Source: an uncultured Clostridia bacterium (GTDB lineage Bacteria; Bacillota; Clostridia; Christensenellales; Borkfalkiaceae). From it: 64,000 nt of DNA. The position numbers were made by a program, and so were the translations under genes. The stretch's first letter is position 1. Every line of letters begins with the position of its first letter. The notes beneath the pieces were generated by a model. The model was not told the DNA's origin. It saw only the letters and a list, made by a program, of their open reading frames with translations, and made no database searches. Positions 1-8,270 of the stretch are shown piece by piece. Location of the stretch: positions 1 through 64,000 of the forward strand of contig CANQQD010000003.1 in assembly GCA_947625865.1 (NCBI GenBank). The letters are read 5' to 3'.

Positions 1-231
1 CAAAACCTGTATTTCGACATCGCGGGTGACCCCGAACCCGTCGCGCTTGATATGCTCCTCTCTGTGGCGGGCGAAGATAAGATCGTGTACGGGAGCGACT
101 TCCCGCACTCTCCCGCGAAAGTGATTCTCGCAAAGAAAAAGCACTTGGACGAAAACCCGAAATATCAAAAACTTCTCCGCAAAGTTTACGGAGAAAACGA
201 AACAAATTGTCTCGGAAACGGAGGTAAATAA
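1..231 (+). CDS. Amidohydrolase, C-terminal end (partial)
   Basis: The window opens inside this gene; only the last 76 codons are visible, in frame 1, ending in TAA. The fragment holds YGSDFPHSP, which matches the final strand of amidohydrolase-2 (COG2159) TIM barrels, where the Asp is a metal or catalytic ligand. Members of this family are cytoplasmic metal-dependent hydrolases or decarboxylases; the substrate cannot be told from this end. A GGAGG beginning around base 219, inside the last codons, serves the next start, so the two reading frames were probably one transcript. The family call rests on one motif and the residues around it. Confidence 0.7.
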   Translation, partial: QNLYFDIAGDPEPVALDMLLSVAGEDKIVYGSDFPHSPAKVILAKKKHLDENPKYQKLLRKVYGENETNCLGNGGK

Positions 232-232
232 A

Positions 233-532
233 ATGTCAATCGGCAATTCAAAACCATTTCAGCCTTTTGAACCGTTCGTCCGAAACTTCGGACATTCTCG
301 ATTATTGCAAGCAAAACATAGACACGGGGTAGCGACCGCGCAGATCCCCGTCGCTTGGGCAATCGCAAAAGGCGCTTTGCCCATCGTCGGCGCAACGAAG
401 GTACGCCACGTCGAGGATGCGGTCAAAGCGGCGAACCTTGTTCTCTCTGCCGACGAAATCAAGGAAATGGAAGAACTTGCCGCCGCACCCGGCTTGCAGA
501 TCGTCCGCGGTTGGGAAAAAGAGATGAAGTAA
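233..532 (+). pseudogene. Aldo/keto reductase remnant (C-terminal fragment)
   Basis: The frame encodes 99 residues. From about residue 29 it matches the C-terminal end of aldo/keto reductases: HGVATAQIPVAWAIAKG, then GATKV and the ADEIKEMEEL helix. Aldo/keto reductases are usually 280-330 residues, so the whole catalytic barrel (Asp, Tyr, Lys, His) is missing. The first 28 residues do not resemble the family and look like out-of-frame or junction sequence. A good Shine-Dalgarno (GGAGG) lies upstream of the ATG, so a short peptide may still be made. I read it as the residue of an internal deletion between the amidohydrolase and the lipoprotein gene. Confidence 0.7.
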
Positions 533-555
533 TTCAATATAAAAAGGTATCCGAC

Positions 556-1881
556 ATGAAAAAGTTTGTATTTATTGTAACGGCGATTATGCTGTGCCTT
601 ACGTTTGCTCTCGCCGCTTGCGGTAAAACCGGCGGAAACGGAGGTAACCGCGGCAATGACGGTTCGGGCGAAACAGCGGCAACCGAAACCCTGACATTTT
701 CACAAAACGAGGAGCGGACGGGCTATATCGTCACGGGAGATACCGGACAGACGGCAAATATCGTCATTCCCGCCGAGTACGAGGGGAAACCCGTCGTCGC
801 TATCGCGGACAGCGCGTTTGCCTACTCAAAGCACAAGCCGGACATTGTTTCCGTCACCATACCCGACAGCGTTACGGAAATCGGCAAAAACGCCTTTTAT
901 GCGCGGATAGACGACCTTATAAACGTAAATATCGGCACGGACAGCAAACTTAAAACCATAGGAAACAACGCCTTTTCGGGGTGCCGCGCCCTTACCTCCG
1001 TTTACATTCCCGAGGGAGTGGAAAAAATCGGCGATTCAGCGTTCAATAACTGCGGCAGTTTAAATACGATAACGGTTGCGGCGGGAAATGCGCACTATTC
1101 GGGCGCGGGCAACTGTCTTATCGACATTGAAACAAACACCCTCATTCGCGGCTGCAACAAAAGCGTAATTCCGGGGACGGTACAAAAAATCGGCGTGGCG
1201 GCATTCCGCAGAGCTACAATGACGACGCTCACCATTCCGAAGTCCGTCACTTCCATTGAAAAATATGCAATCTCCGACAGCGCAATTACAAAAATCGTCT
1301 ACTATGGCGCTTCCGGGGAATGGGATACGCTCATAAAGTCTTCGTCGAAATATTGGAATATGGGCAACGAAAATGTGGAAATCGTTTGCGCAGACGCACA
1401 AACAAGCAATATCCTCGTCGCCTACTTCTCGGCAACGGGCAACACCGAAAAAGTGGCGGGATATATTGCGCAGGCGACGCGCGGAACGCTCTATGAAATC
1501 GTGCCGCAAGTTCCCTATACCCAAGAGGACCTCAATTACAACGACAGCACCACCCGCGCGACGGAAGAGCAGCGCGATCCCAACGCTCGCCCTGCGATCA
1601 GCGGAAGCGTCGAAAATATGAAAGATTATGACGTCATTTTTCTCGGCTACCCGATTTGGCACAGCCAAGCGCCGAAAATTATCTATACCTTTCTCGAAAG
1701 CTATAATTTTTCGGGTAAGACTATTATTCCGTTCTGTACGTCTGCAAGTAGCCCCATGGGCGGAAGCGCGTCAAATTTGCACAAGCTTACAAACGGTGCA
1801 GTTTGGCAAGCAGGTATGCGGTTTTCCGCAACGGTGCAGCAAAGTAATGTATTTACATGGCTGAACGGCTTGGAGTATTAA
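556..1881 (+). CDS. LRR (BspA-like) lipoprotein fused to flavodoxin
   Basis: A 441-residue protein. Residues 1-22 form a lipoprotein signal ending in LAAC (lipidated Cys22), followed by a Gly/Asn-rich linker. Residues about 48-255 hold degenerate leucine-rich repeats of the BspA/LRR_5 type (IPDSVTEIGKNAF, IPEGVEKIGDSAF, IPKSVTSIEKYA). Residues about 285-441 form a flavodoxin_4 domain with the FMN phosphate loop SATGNTEK (292-299) and GYPIWH (364-369). The start was chosen at ATG 556 because it gives the signal peptide; a longer in-frame extension upstream lies over the reductase remnant. Lipidation would put the flavodoxin outside the membrane, tethered by repeats that normally mediate binding. 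Secreted flavodoxin-like domains do occur in gut Clostridia, usually without LRRs. The electron partner is unknown. Confidence 0.85.
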   Translation: MKKFVFIVTAIMLCLTFALAACGKTGGNGGNRGNDGSGETAATETLTFSQNEERTGYIVTGDTGQTANIVIPAEYEGKPVVAIADSAFAYSKHKPDIVSVTIPDSVTEIGKNAFYARIDDLINVNIGTDSKLKTIGNNAFSGCRALTSVYIPEGVEKIGDSAFNNCGSLNTITVAAGNAHYSGAGNCLIDIETNTLIRGCNKSVIPGTVQKIGVAAFRRATMTTLTIPKSVTSIEKYAISDSAITKIVYYGASGEWDTLIKSSSKYWNMGNENVEIVCADAQTSNILVAYFSATGNTEKVAGYIAQATRGTLYEIVPQVPYTQEDLNYNDSTTRATEEQRDPNARPAISGSVENMKDYDVIFLGYPIWHSQAPKIIYTFLESYNFSGKTIIPFCTSASSPMGGSASNLHKLTNGAVWQAGMRFSATVQQSNVFTWLNGLEY

Positions 1882-1901
1882 AAAGCCGCCTATATCCGTC
1901 A

Positions 1902-1950
1902 ATGAGCAAAGCGGGCGCATATCATATGCGCCCGCTTTGCTCATGTTTTT
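1902..1950 (+). terminator. Rho-independent terminator
   Basis: A perfect 21-base inverted repeat (1902-1922 with 1924-1944) built around GCGGGCGCATAT is followed by GTTTTT. It lies 20 bases after the stop of the LRR-flavodoxin gene and separates it from the convergent gene. The minus-strand side has no direct T run, so it mainly serves the plus strand. Confidence 0.9.
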
Positions 1951-1956
1951 ATTAAT

Positions 1957-2391
1957 TCACAAAAATTTCCTGATTTCTTTCAACTGCCTGTCCTGCAATT
2001 CTATCAGCCGCCTTGTAATGTCCCTTGCCCGCCCGTCGGCAGCTCCGTATTGGTTGAGGTACTTATTCAATGATTTGACTCCCATATTGCAGCCGTCGGT
2101 AATGAGGTCGGCAATCGTCGCGTCGTTGTCGTGCATAGCCATGGTAAAGTCCGTTTTCAGCTTTGCCATGCCCTTTGCAAGCGGGTTGGGGTCTTTGCCT
2201 TCGTCGTGATAGGAGTGCAAAATCCCCTGTATTTCGTTTTGCAACTGCGCGTATTCACGCTGGTAATTGTCGAGCATATTTCCGAATTCTGTGCTTTTAA
2301 CGTTATCCTTCACCTCGTCGATCGCGGAAATTCCCATTTGGATCCCTGCGTCGCACTCGCGTAAAAGTTCTATAGTGTCGTGTTCTATCAT
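1957..2391 (-). CDS. Conserved helical protein, ferritin-like four-helix bundle
   Basis: A 144-residue soluble protein, almost wholly alpha-helical by composition, with no signal peptide. The opening MIEHDTIELLRECDAGIQMG and the regular helical periods suggest a small four-helix bundle of the DUF2383/ferritin-like kind, but no full set of carboxylate/His metal ligands is obvious, so the function is open. GGAGGAA sits 5 bases before the ATG on the minus strand. The gene stands alone, convergent with the flavodoxin lipoprotein and downstream of lysR on the same strand with a 34-base gap, so it could be co-transcribed with lysR. Confidence 0.75.
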   Translation of the reverse strand: MIEHDTIELLRECDAGIQMGISAIDEVKDNVKSTEFGNMLDNYQREYAQLQNEIQGILHSYHDEGKDPNPLAKGMAKLKTDFTMAMHDNDATIADLITDGCNMGVKSLNKYLNQYGAADGRARDITRRLIELQDRQLKEIRKFL

Positions 2392-2425
2392 GATTTCCTC
2401 CGTATAAACAATTATACGGAATTAT

Positions 2426-3364
2426 TTATTTTTTATTAAAGCTTTCCACGGCGATGATTATAAACTGTGTAAGCGCCTTGCCCGCATATTTGTTTTTCTT
2501 TTTGGCGATTGCCAGCGTTCTTTTTGCATGAGGTGACATGATCCGGAAATACACCGCATTTTTAAGCGGCGCGGCTTCTATAAGAGTGTCGGGCACAAAC
2601 GCCATTCCGAGCCCCTTGCACGAGAGTGTGTATGAGGTCATAAGCTGGTCGAGCATAAGCACGACGTGCGGGCGCACTGCGCTTTCATGAAAAATTTTTG
2701 CCGCCTTGTCGTGCATATCGTTCCCCTTTTTCAAGAGAAGGACCGATTCCCCTGCGAGCATCGAAGCTTCTATTGCGGGCGCCTTTGTTTCCCTTTTTTG
2801 CTTTATGTCTCCGTACGTCAGCGCAAATTTTCCGAATTTTTTTGCCTGCGGCGAATCCTTTGCCGCCGAAAGATATATTATTTCCTCGCGCAGAGGAGTG
2901 ATATCGAACAGCGTATCGTCGAAATCGTAATCTATAACCGCGTCCACGCCGCCCGCCAGCGCCAGCCGTTTAAGCTCCTCGGAGTTGGATTCTACGAGAT
3001 TGAGCGCGATCCCCGGAAATTTCGCCGAGTAATTTTTCACTATTTCGGGAATTACGCAGGACGATACGAAGTTGGTTCCGCCCGCGGTAACCTCGCCCGT
3101 TCTCAGTCCGTTGATGTCGTCGATGCGCTCTTTAAGAGCCGCCCTTGCGGCATATATCTGTTCGGCCGCCTCGATATAAATTTTCCCCGCCTCTGTGAGC
3201 GATATGGGGGAGGTGTGCCTGTCAAACAGCTCTGCGCCGAGCTCGTCCTCGACCTTTTTTACCGAAGCCGAAAGCGCGGGTTGGGAAACAAACAGCTTTT
3301 GCGCAGCTTTGGTAAAGCTTTTTTCACGGTAAATTTCATAAATATAGTCCATTGCCGAATACAT
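2426..3364 (-). CDS. LysR-family transcriptional regulator
   Basis: A 312-residue protein. The N-terminal winged helix is clear: KSFTKAAQKLFVSQPALSASVKKVEDELGAELFDR, at about residues 15-50. The rest fits the two-lobed periplasmic-binding-protein-like effector domain. Regulators of this family usually control the divergent neighbour, here aspA, whose start is 101 bases away. The shared region has a short dyad (AAGAT-TT-ATCTT, 3392-3403). A GGAG precedes the ATG. Control of aspA by this protein is inferred from the divergent arrangement; the effector is unknown, with aspartate or fumarate plausible. Confidence 0.93.
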   Translation of the reverse strand: MYSAMDYIYEIYREKSFTKAAQKLFVSQPALSASVKKVEDELGAELFDRHTSPISLTEAGKIYIEAAEQIYAARAALKERIDDINGLRTGEVTAGGTNFVSSCVIPEIVKNYSAKFPGIALNLVESNSEELKRLALAGGVDAVIDYDFDDTLFDITPLREEIIYLSAAKDSPQAKKFGKFALTYGDIKQKRETKAPAIEASMLAGESVLLLKKGNDMHDKAAKIFHESAVRPHVVLMLDQLMTSYTLSCKGLGMAFVPDTLIEAAPLKNAVYFRIMSPHAKRTLAIAKKKNKYAGKALTQFIIIAVESFNKK

Positions 3365-3391
3365 GATTTCTTCTCCATAAATAAAATTTAT

Positions 3392-3443
3392 AAGATTTAT
3401 CTTGTAATATATATTTGATTATAACACACTGCGGGTATATAAT
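3392..3443 (+). promoter_or_regulatory. aspA promoter and candidate LysR operator
   Basis: TTGATT (3415-3420), 17 bases, TATAAT (3438-3443) form a near-consensus sigma-A promoter with a start near 3450, and AAGGAG precedes the aspA ATG. Just upstream, AAGATTTATCTT (3392-3403) is a dyad in the divergent region, placed where a LysR-type activator could bind. Confidence 0.7.
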
Positions 3444-3465
3444 CAAGACAATAAGGAGAATTTGT

Positions 3466-4878
3466 ATGAAAAAAGAATTTCGCTGCGAGAGCGACTCGGT
3501 CGGTCAGCTCTTTGTAGACAACGACGCCTACTACGGCATACAGACCCTGAGGGCTAAAGAAAATTTCGGCATAACGGGCACAAAGCATTGCTTCGCGTTT
3601 GTAAAAAACATAGTACTCATAAAAAAGGCTGCGGCGAAGGTCAACCTCGAATACGGACTTTTGGCGCAGGAAAAGGCCGAGGCGATAATTTACGCCTGCG
3701 ACGAAATACTGCACGGCAAGCATAAAAAGGACTTTATAGTCGACGCGGTACAGGGCGGAGCGGGAACCTCGGCAAATATGAACGTAAACGAGGTCGTTGC
3801 GAATATAGCGATAGAGCGTTCGGGAGGATGCAGGGGGGATTATACAAGGATAAGCCCCAACGACGACGTGAATATGGAGCAGTCCACAAACGACGTAATT
3901 CCCACAGCCGGCAAGCTTACTGTTTTGTCGCTTGCGGCGGAGCTCATTCCCGAGCTTCGGCGGCTCGAATCGGCGCTTAAAGCCAAGGCGGTGGAGTTTG
4001 ACGGCATATTGAAGATGGGCAGGACCCAGCTTCAGGACGCTGTCCCCATGAGACTCGGTCAGGCGTTCCGTGCGTTTGCAACGGCGGTCGGACGCTCAAC
4101 CGACAGAATAGAGGCCGCGCTTGCCGAAATGCGCGTGATAAATCTCGGCGCAACGGCGATAGGCACCGCAATAAACGCCAAGGAGGCGTATTTCACCCAT
4201 ATAACCGAGGAACTCTCTCACCTTACGGGCGAAAAGCTGAGCCGCGCCCGTGATCTTTTCGACGGCACCCAGAACGTAGACGGCTTTGTAGCAGTATCGG
4301 GTGCTTTAAAGGCGCTTGCCGTAAACCTCTCCAAGATGTGCAACGATTTAAGACTTATGTCCAGCGGCCCGCGCACGGGTTTGGGCGAGATCATTCTGCC
4401 GGCACGCCAGAACGGCTCGTCCATAATGCCGGGCAAGATAAACCCCGTAATTCCGGAAGTAGTCAATCAGGTCGCCTTTCTCGTGATAGGTCACGACGTA
4501 ACCATAACTATGGCGGCGGAGGGCGGCCAGCTTGAGCTTAACGCCTTCGAGCCTGTAATTTTCTATCAGCTTTTCGAGTCGATAAACACTCTCACGGGCG
4601 CTGTCAAAACGCTTACGGACAATTGTATAGTAGGCATAGCGGCAAACAAGGAGAGGTGTGCCGAGTGGGTGAACAGGAGCGTGGGTATCGTCACCGCCCT
4701 CAATCCTTACATAGGCTATTTAAAGGCTGCGGAGATTGCCAAAGAGTCTTTAAAAACAGGCGAGCCGATAAAATCTATAGTTTTGCGCGAGGGGCTTTTG
4801 GACGAGGAAAAGCTCAACGAAATATTGGATCCTCTTGTTTTGACCGAGCCATGCGGAGGCAATTTCAAAAGCAATTGA
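3466..4878 (+). CDS. aspA: Aspartate ammonia-lyase (aspartase)
   Basis: A 470-residue member of the fumarase/aspartase superfamily. Aspartase releases ammonia from L-aspartate to give fumarate in the cytoplasm. The family signature GSSIMPGKIN starts at about residue 317 and is followed by PVIPEVVNQVAF, which favours aspartase over fumarase or adenylosuccinate lyase, as does QLELNAFEPVI. The opening DAYYGIQTLRAKENF is also typical. The length equals the family norm. ATG 3466 was chosen for its AAGGAG; a TTG further upstream lies inside the promoter. The gene is alone in its transcript, divergent from lysR and closed by a strong hairpin. It probably feeds amino-acid nitrogen and fumarate into anaerobic metabolism together with gdhA and the malic enzyme in this window. 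Confidence 0.93.
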   Translation: MKKEFRCESDSVGQLFVDNDAYYGIQTLRAKENFGITGTKHCFAFVKNIVLIKKAAAKVNLEYGLLAQEKAEAIIYACDEILHGKHKKDFIVDAVQGGAGTSANMNVNEVVANIAIERSGGCRGDYTRISPNDDVNMEQSTNDVIPTAGKLTVLSLAAELIPELRRLESALKAKAVEFDGILKMGRTQLQDAVPMRLGQAFRAFATAVGRSTDRIEAALAEMRVINLGATAIGTAINAKEAYFTHITEELSHLTGEKLSRARDLFDGTQNVDGFVAVSGALKALAVNLSKMCNDLRLMSSGPRTGLGEIILPARQNGSSIMPGKINPVIPEVVNQVAFLVIGHDVTITMAAEGGQLELNAFEPVIFYQLFESINTLTGAVKTLTDNCIVGIAANKERCAEWVNRSVGIVTALNPYIGYLKAAEIAKESLKTGEPIKSIVLREGLLDEEKLNEILDPLVLTEPCGGNFKSN

Positions 4879-4891
4879 GTATAAAAAAACC

Positions 4892-4926
4892 AAGCAGTCT
4901 GCCGGTTTGCGGCAGACTGCTTTTTA
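4892..4926 (+). terminator. Rho-independent terminator of aspA
   Basis: A 13-bp stem (4892-4904 with 4910-4922, AAGCAGTCTGCCG) with a GTTTG loop runs into a T tract, 13 bases after the aspA stop codon. Confidence 0.92.
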
Positions 4927-5062
4927 TATAATGGGCTTGTCGGGCGTCCTTTTTGTTAAAAAACGGTATTTAACATATATTTTCTGTTTACAATTAAAAC
5001 AATTTAAGATATAATTAACTTTGTATAAGTATAATTTCCTATAATTGCGCAAGCGGTGTACT

Positions 5063-6079
5063 ATGAAACGAAAGAAGAAAATGTACAGGGGAAAGCTTAA
5101 GATTATTGTCATTCTTTCTGCGGTGGCTGCGGTAATGCTTGCGCTCATAATCACAAACCTTTTCATTCCGATAATATATTTTTCCGCATATGTGCATTTT
5201 ACCAAGGACATAAACCCAAGGGGACAAATGCGTGTCCGCTACCTCGACGTAGGCTTCGGCGACTGCACGCTTGTCGAACTTCCCGACGGGAAAACAATGC
5301 TCATCGACGGCGGTACGGGCGCCTACGGTAACGTATATAATTTGCTCGACGTTCTCAACAAGAGCGGTATAAGTAAAATTGACTATCTGTTCTGCACTTC
5401 GGTAAAAAGCGAGCATTGCGGCGCGCTTGCGGAAATAGTAAAATACAAAAAAATAGGCACGGCGTATATTCCGCATGTTACCAACCTCTATATAACCGAC
5501 GAGTATGCGAGGTTTTATTCGGCGATTATAAAGAGCGGTGCAAATATACAGACGGCGCAATTCGGCTCGGGCGAATATAATGCGGAATACGGCTATTTCT
5601 TTATGACAATGTCGCCCGCGGTCACCGAGCTTCCCGAAAGCGGGTACCATGCAATGAACAAATCGCCGACGGAAGAGAATATAAACGGTGCGTCTGCGGT
5701 TTTGTGGCTGCAGTACGAAGGACGCGGGTTCATGTTTCTCGGCGACGCCACTGCGGCGGTCCAGCAGAGCATGGCGGAGATGATACGGCTTGAAAATGGC
5801 GAATTTACATTGAACGGCAACCGCGTGAGCCTTGCGCCATGCATGGTGGTCAAGGCGGCCAACCATTGTGCCAAGGGCTATTCCGAGCCGCGGCTCTACG
5901 AGATTATTTCGCCCGAGGCGGTGGTAATAACTGTCGGTGAAAACGCAAAATCATGCCCCTCGAACACAGACATCGCCAACCTTCAGCTCTATGTCGGGGA
6001 CAATATATTCCGTACGGATATCCACGGCGCGATTACGGTTACGGTAGGCGGGGAATACCGGATTTCAAAGGAGAAATGA
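5063..6079 (+). CDS. Membrane-anchored ComEC-type metallo-beta-lactamase-fold protein, motif degenerate
   Basis: A 338-residue protein with one N-terminal membrane helix (about 12-38) and an extracellular domain of the ComEC/Rec2 C-terminal type: VRYLDVGFGDCTLVELPDGKTMLIDGG at about 58-84 is diagnostic. In the catalytic motif T-H-x-D-x-D-H the visible sequence is T112-S-V-K-S-E-H118, so the first His and both Asp are replaced and only the last His remains. Zinc-dependent hydrolysis is therefore doubtful. A TTG start at 5045 is possible, but ATG 5063 gives the usual basic N-terminus. The stop overlaps an in-frame ATG just before aroC, placing it at the head of the shikimate operon. Its role there is unknown. 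Confidence 0.8.
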   Translation: MKRKKKMYRGKLKIIVILSAVAAVMLALIITNLFIPIIYFSAYVHFTKDINPRGQMRVRYLDVGFGDCTLVELPDGKTMLIDGGTGAYGNVYNLLDVLNKSGISKIDYLFCTSVKSEHCGALAEIVKYKKIGTAYIPHVTNLYITDEYARFYSAIIKSGANIQTAQFGSGEYNAEYGYFFMTMSPAVTELPESGYHAMNKSPTEENINGASAVLWLQYEGRGFMFLGDATAAVQQSMAEMIRLENGEFTLNGNRVSLAPCMVVKAANHCAKGYSEPRLYEIISPEAVVITVGENAKSCPSNTDIANLQLYVGDNIFRTDIHGAITVTVGGEYRISKEK

Positions 6080-6081
6080 GA

Positions 6082-7209
6082 ATGAAGCTCATAACTGCGG
6101 GCGAGTCCCACGGCAAGACGCTGACGGGAATTATAGAGGGCTTGCCTTCCAATCTTAAAATCAACATCAAAGAAATAAACAGATATCTCGCCCTGCGGCA
6201 GAGCGGCTACGGCAGAGGCGGCAGGCAGAAGATAGAACGCGATAAAATAGAAATTTTAAGCGGCGTGCGGGATCTTCGCACGCTCGGCAGCCCTGTGGCG
6301 TTTGAGGTCAGGAATAAGGATTACGATAACTGGCGTGACGTAATGGCTCCCGAGGGCTGCGACACCGCAAAAAAAGTCCTTACAAGGGTTCGCCCGGGGC
6401 ACGCCGATCTCACGGGCATGATAAAATACGACCATAGCGACGCACGCAATATTCTGGAGCGCGCGAGCGCCCGTGAAACGGCGGTAAGGGTTGCTGCCGG
6501 CAGCATCATGCGGCAGTATCTTGCCGAACTCGGCGTATATATTTCGGGATATGTAAGGAGCGTATGCGGCATTTCCGACGGCAGATATCATTCCTTCGGG
6601 GAGCTCGAACGCGCCAAATCGGAGCCCCTTTTCATGCTCGACGGCGAAAAGCAGCAGCAGGCGATGGAACTCATAGACGAGCTCAAAGAAGAGGGCGACA
6701 CCGCGGGCGGCATAATCGAGATCCGCGTAAACGGCTTAAAGAGCGGCTTCGGCAGCTGTATGCAATACACGGCCAAGCTTGACGCCGTCCTATGCGGAGC
6801 CATAATGAGCGTACAAGCTATAAAGGGCGTTGAGGTAGGCTTGGGCTTTAAAGCTGCCGACCTACGCGGAAGCGCGGTGCACGACAAAATCTACTATGAT
6901 GAAAAATTTTACCGCGAGACGAACAATGCCGGCGGTATAGAGGGCGGCATGTCCAACGGCGAGGAAATAGTTTTAAGGGCGGCTATGAAGCCTATACCCA
7001 CGCTCATGCAAGGGCTGCGCACCGTGGATTATGTTACTAAAGAGCCCTGTACGGCAGCAAGCGAAAGAAGCGACGTCGCCGCAATCTGCGCCGCGGAGAT
7101 AGTGCTCGAAAGCGTTGTGGCTACGGCGCTCGCCGAAGTTGTGTCCTCAAGGCTCGGTGGCGACAATATGCGCGAGGTAAAGGAACGGTATAAAAAATTG
7201 AAGATATGA
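6082..7209 (+). CDS. aroC: Chorismate synthase
   Basis: A 375-residue enzyme that converts 5-enolpyruvylshikimate 3-phosphate to chorismate using reduced FMN, the last step of the shikimate pathway. The N-terminal signature GESHGK is at residues 7-12, and RQSGYGRGGRQKIE follows at about 36-49. Near the C-terminus RTVDY and the family's final helix are present. Of two adjacent ATGs (6076 and 6082), the second is 8 bases from AAAGGAG and gives the canonical start. The stop overlaps the aroB start (ATGA), so translation is coupled. A monofunctional flavin reductase partner is not encoded next to it. Confidence 0.97.
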   Translation: MKLITAGESHGKTLTGIIEGLPSNLKINIKEINRYLALRQSGYGRGGRQKIERDKIEILSGVRDLRTLGSPVAFEVRNKDYDNWRDVMAPEGCDTAKKVLTRVRPGHADLTGMIKYDHSDARNILERASARETAVRVAAGSIMRQYLAELGVYISGYVRSVCGISDGRYHSFGELERAKSEPLFMLDGEKQQQAMELIDELKEEGDTAGGIIEIRVNGLKSGFGSCMQYTAKLDAVLCGAIMSVQAIKGVEVGLGFKAADLRGSAVHDKIYYDEKFYRETNNAGGIEGGMSNGEEIVLRAAMKPIPTLMQGLRTVDYVTKEPCTAASERSDVAAICAAEIVLESVVATALAEVVSSRLGGDNMREVKERYKKLKI

Positions 7210-8270
7210 AAGATATAGTAATCAACACCCCCCTACAAAAGAGCACGGTCCACTGCGGAGACGGAACGTTTGAAAAATATGCGCCCGGACTTCCCAAAAA
7301 AAAGCTGTTTGTTGTGACCGATTCCAACGTGTTCGCGTGGTACCGTCAGGAAATATGGCGGATCTTCGGCGATAACGTTCCCGTTTATATCATTCCCGCC
7401 GGAGAGACAAGCAAGAACATGCGCTATTTAACGGCGATATTGCGCGAGATGCTTAATCACGGCATGATGCGCAATTGTACCGTAGTCGCTTTCGGCGGCG
7501 GAGTAGTGGGAGATATAGCCGGGCTTGCGGCTTCCCTTTATATGCGCGGCGTTCACCTCGTGCAGATCCCGACGACCCTTTTGGCTCAGGTGGATAGTTC
7601 GGTGGGCGGCAAAACGGCGATAGACTTTGACGGGGTCAAGAATGTCATAGGCAGTTTCTACCAGCCCGAAGAGGTAATTGCCGATCCCCGCTTTTTAAAA
7701 ACTCTTCCCGACAGGGAGATACGTTGCGGCTTGGGTGAAATCATAAAATACGGTGCGCTCGACGGAACTATATATAATTTGCTCATTCAAAATATCGGAA
7801 ACCTGAGATCCCACGGGTTTTTGGAGGAAATAACATATCACTGTATAAAGCACAAGGCGGACGTCGTAACAGAGGACGAGCACGATTTGAACGGTAGGCG
7901 CAAAACCTTGAATTTGGGTCATACTACCGGTCACGCACTGGAGCTTTGCTATGGCAAAAAATCACACGGCGAGTGTGTGCTTATAGGTATGTATTACGAG
8001 CTGTACATAGCGGTAAAGCTCAATATATGCGGCAAAAGCTATGCGGAACGCCTTAAAGCGCTCATAACCGCGGTAATAAAAAAGATCCCCTATTACGACG
8101 ATATCGCCAACGCCGCCGAGCTTGCGAGATTCGACAAAAAGAATATCGATTCCGACGTCTCGCTGATAGTTCCCGAATCGGAGGGCAGATCAGCCGAGAT
8201 CAAACTGCCGATGGATAAATATGTGGAATTGCTCGTGGAATGTTCCGCGCTTTTAAAGGAGGGCAAATGA
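7206..8270 (+). CDS. aroB: 3-dehydroquinate synthase
   Basis: A 354-residue NAD- and divalent-metal-dependent enzyme that cyclises DAHP to 3-dehydroquinate. GGGVVGDIAG starts near residue 97 and PTTLLAQVDSSVGGKTAIDF near 122, both family signatures of the NAD and substrate sites. The metal ligands (Glu in GLGEIIKYG, His in NLGHTTGHALE, then a later His) are present. It overlaps aroC and aroE by 4 bases each (ATGA). No DAHP synthase gene is in the window, so step one lies elsewhere. Confidence 0.97.
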   Translation: MKDIVINTPLQKSTVHCGDGTFEKYAPGLPKKKLFVVTDSNVFAWYRQEIWRIFGDNVPVYIIPAGETSKNMRYLTAILREMLNHGMMRNCTVVAFGGGVVGDIAGLAASLYMRGVHLVQIPTTLLAQVDSSVGGKTAIDFDGVKNVIGSFYQPEEVIADPRFLKTLPDREIRCGLGEIIKYGALDGTIYNLLIQNIGNLRSHGFLEEITYHCIKHKADVVTEDEHDLNGRRKTLNLGHTTGHALELCYGKKSHGECVLIGMYYELYIAVKLNICGKSYAERLKALITAVIKKIPYYDDIANAAELARFDKKNIDSDVSLIVPESEGRSAEIKLPMDKYVELLVECSALLKEGK

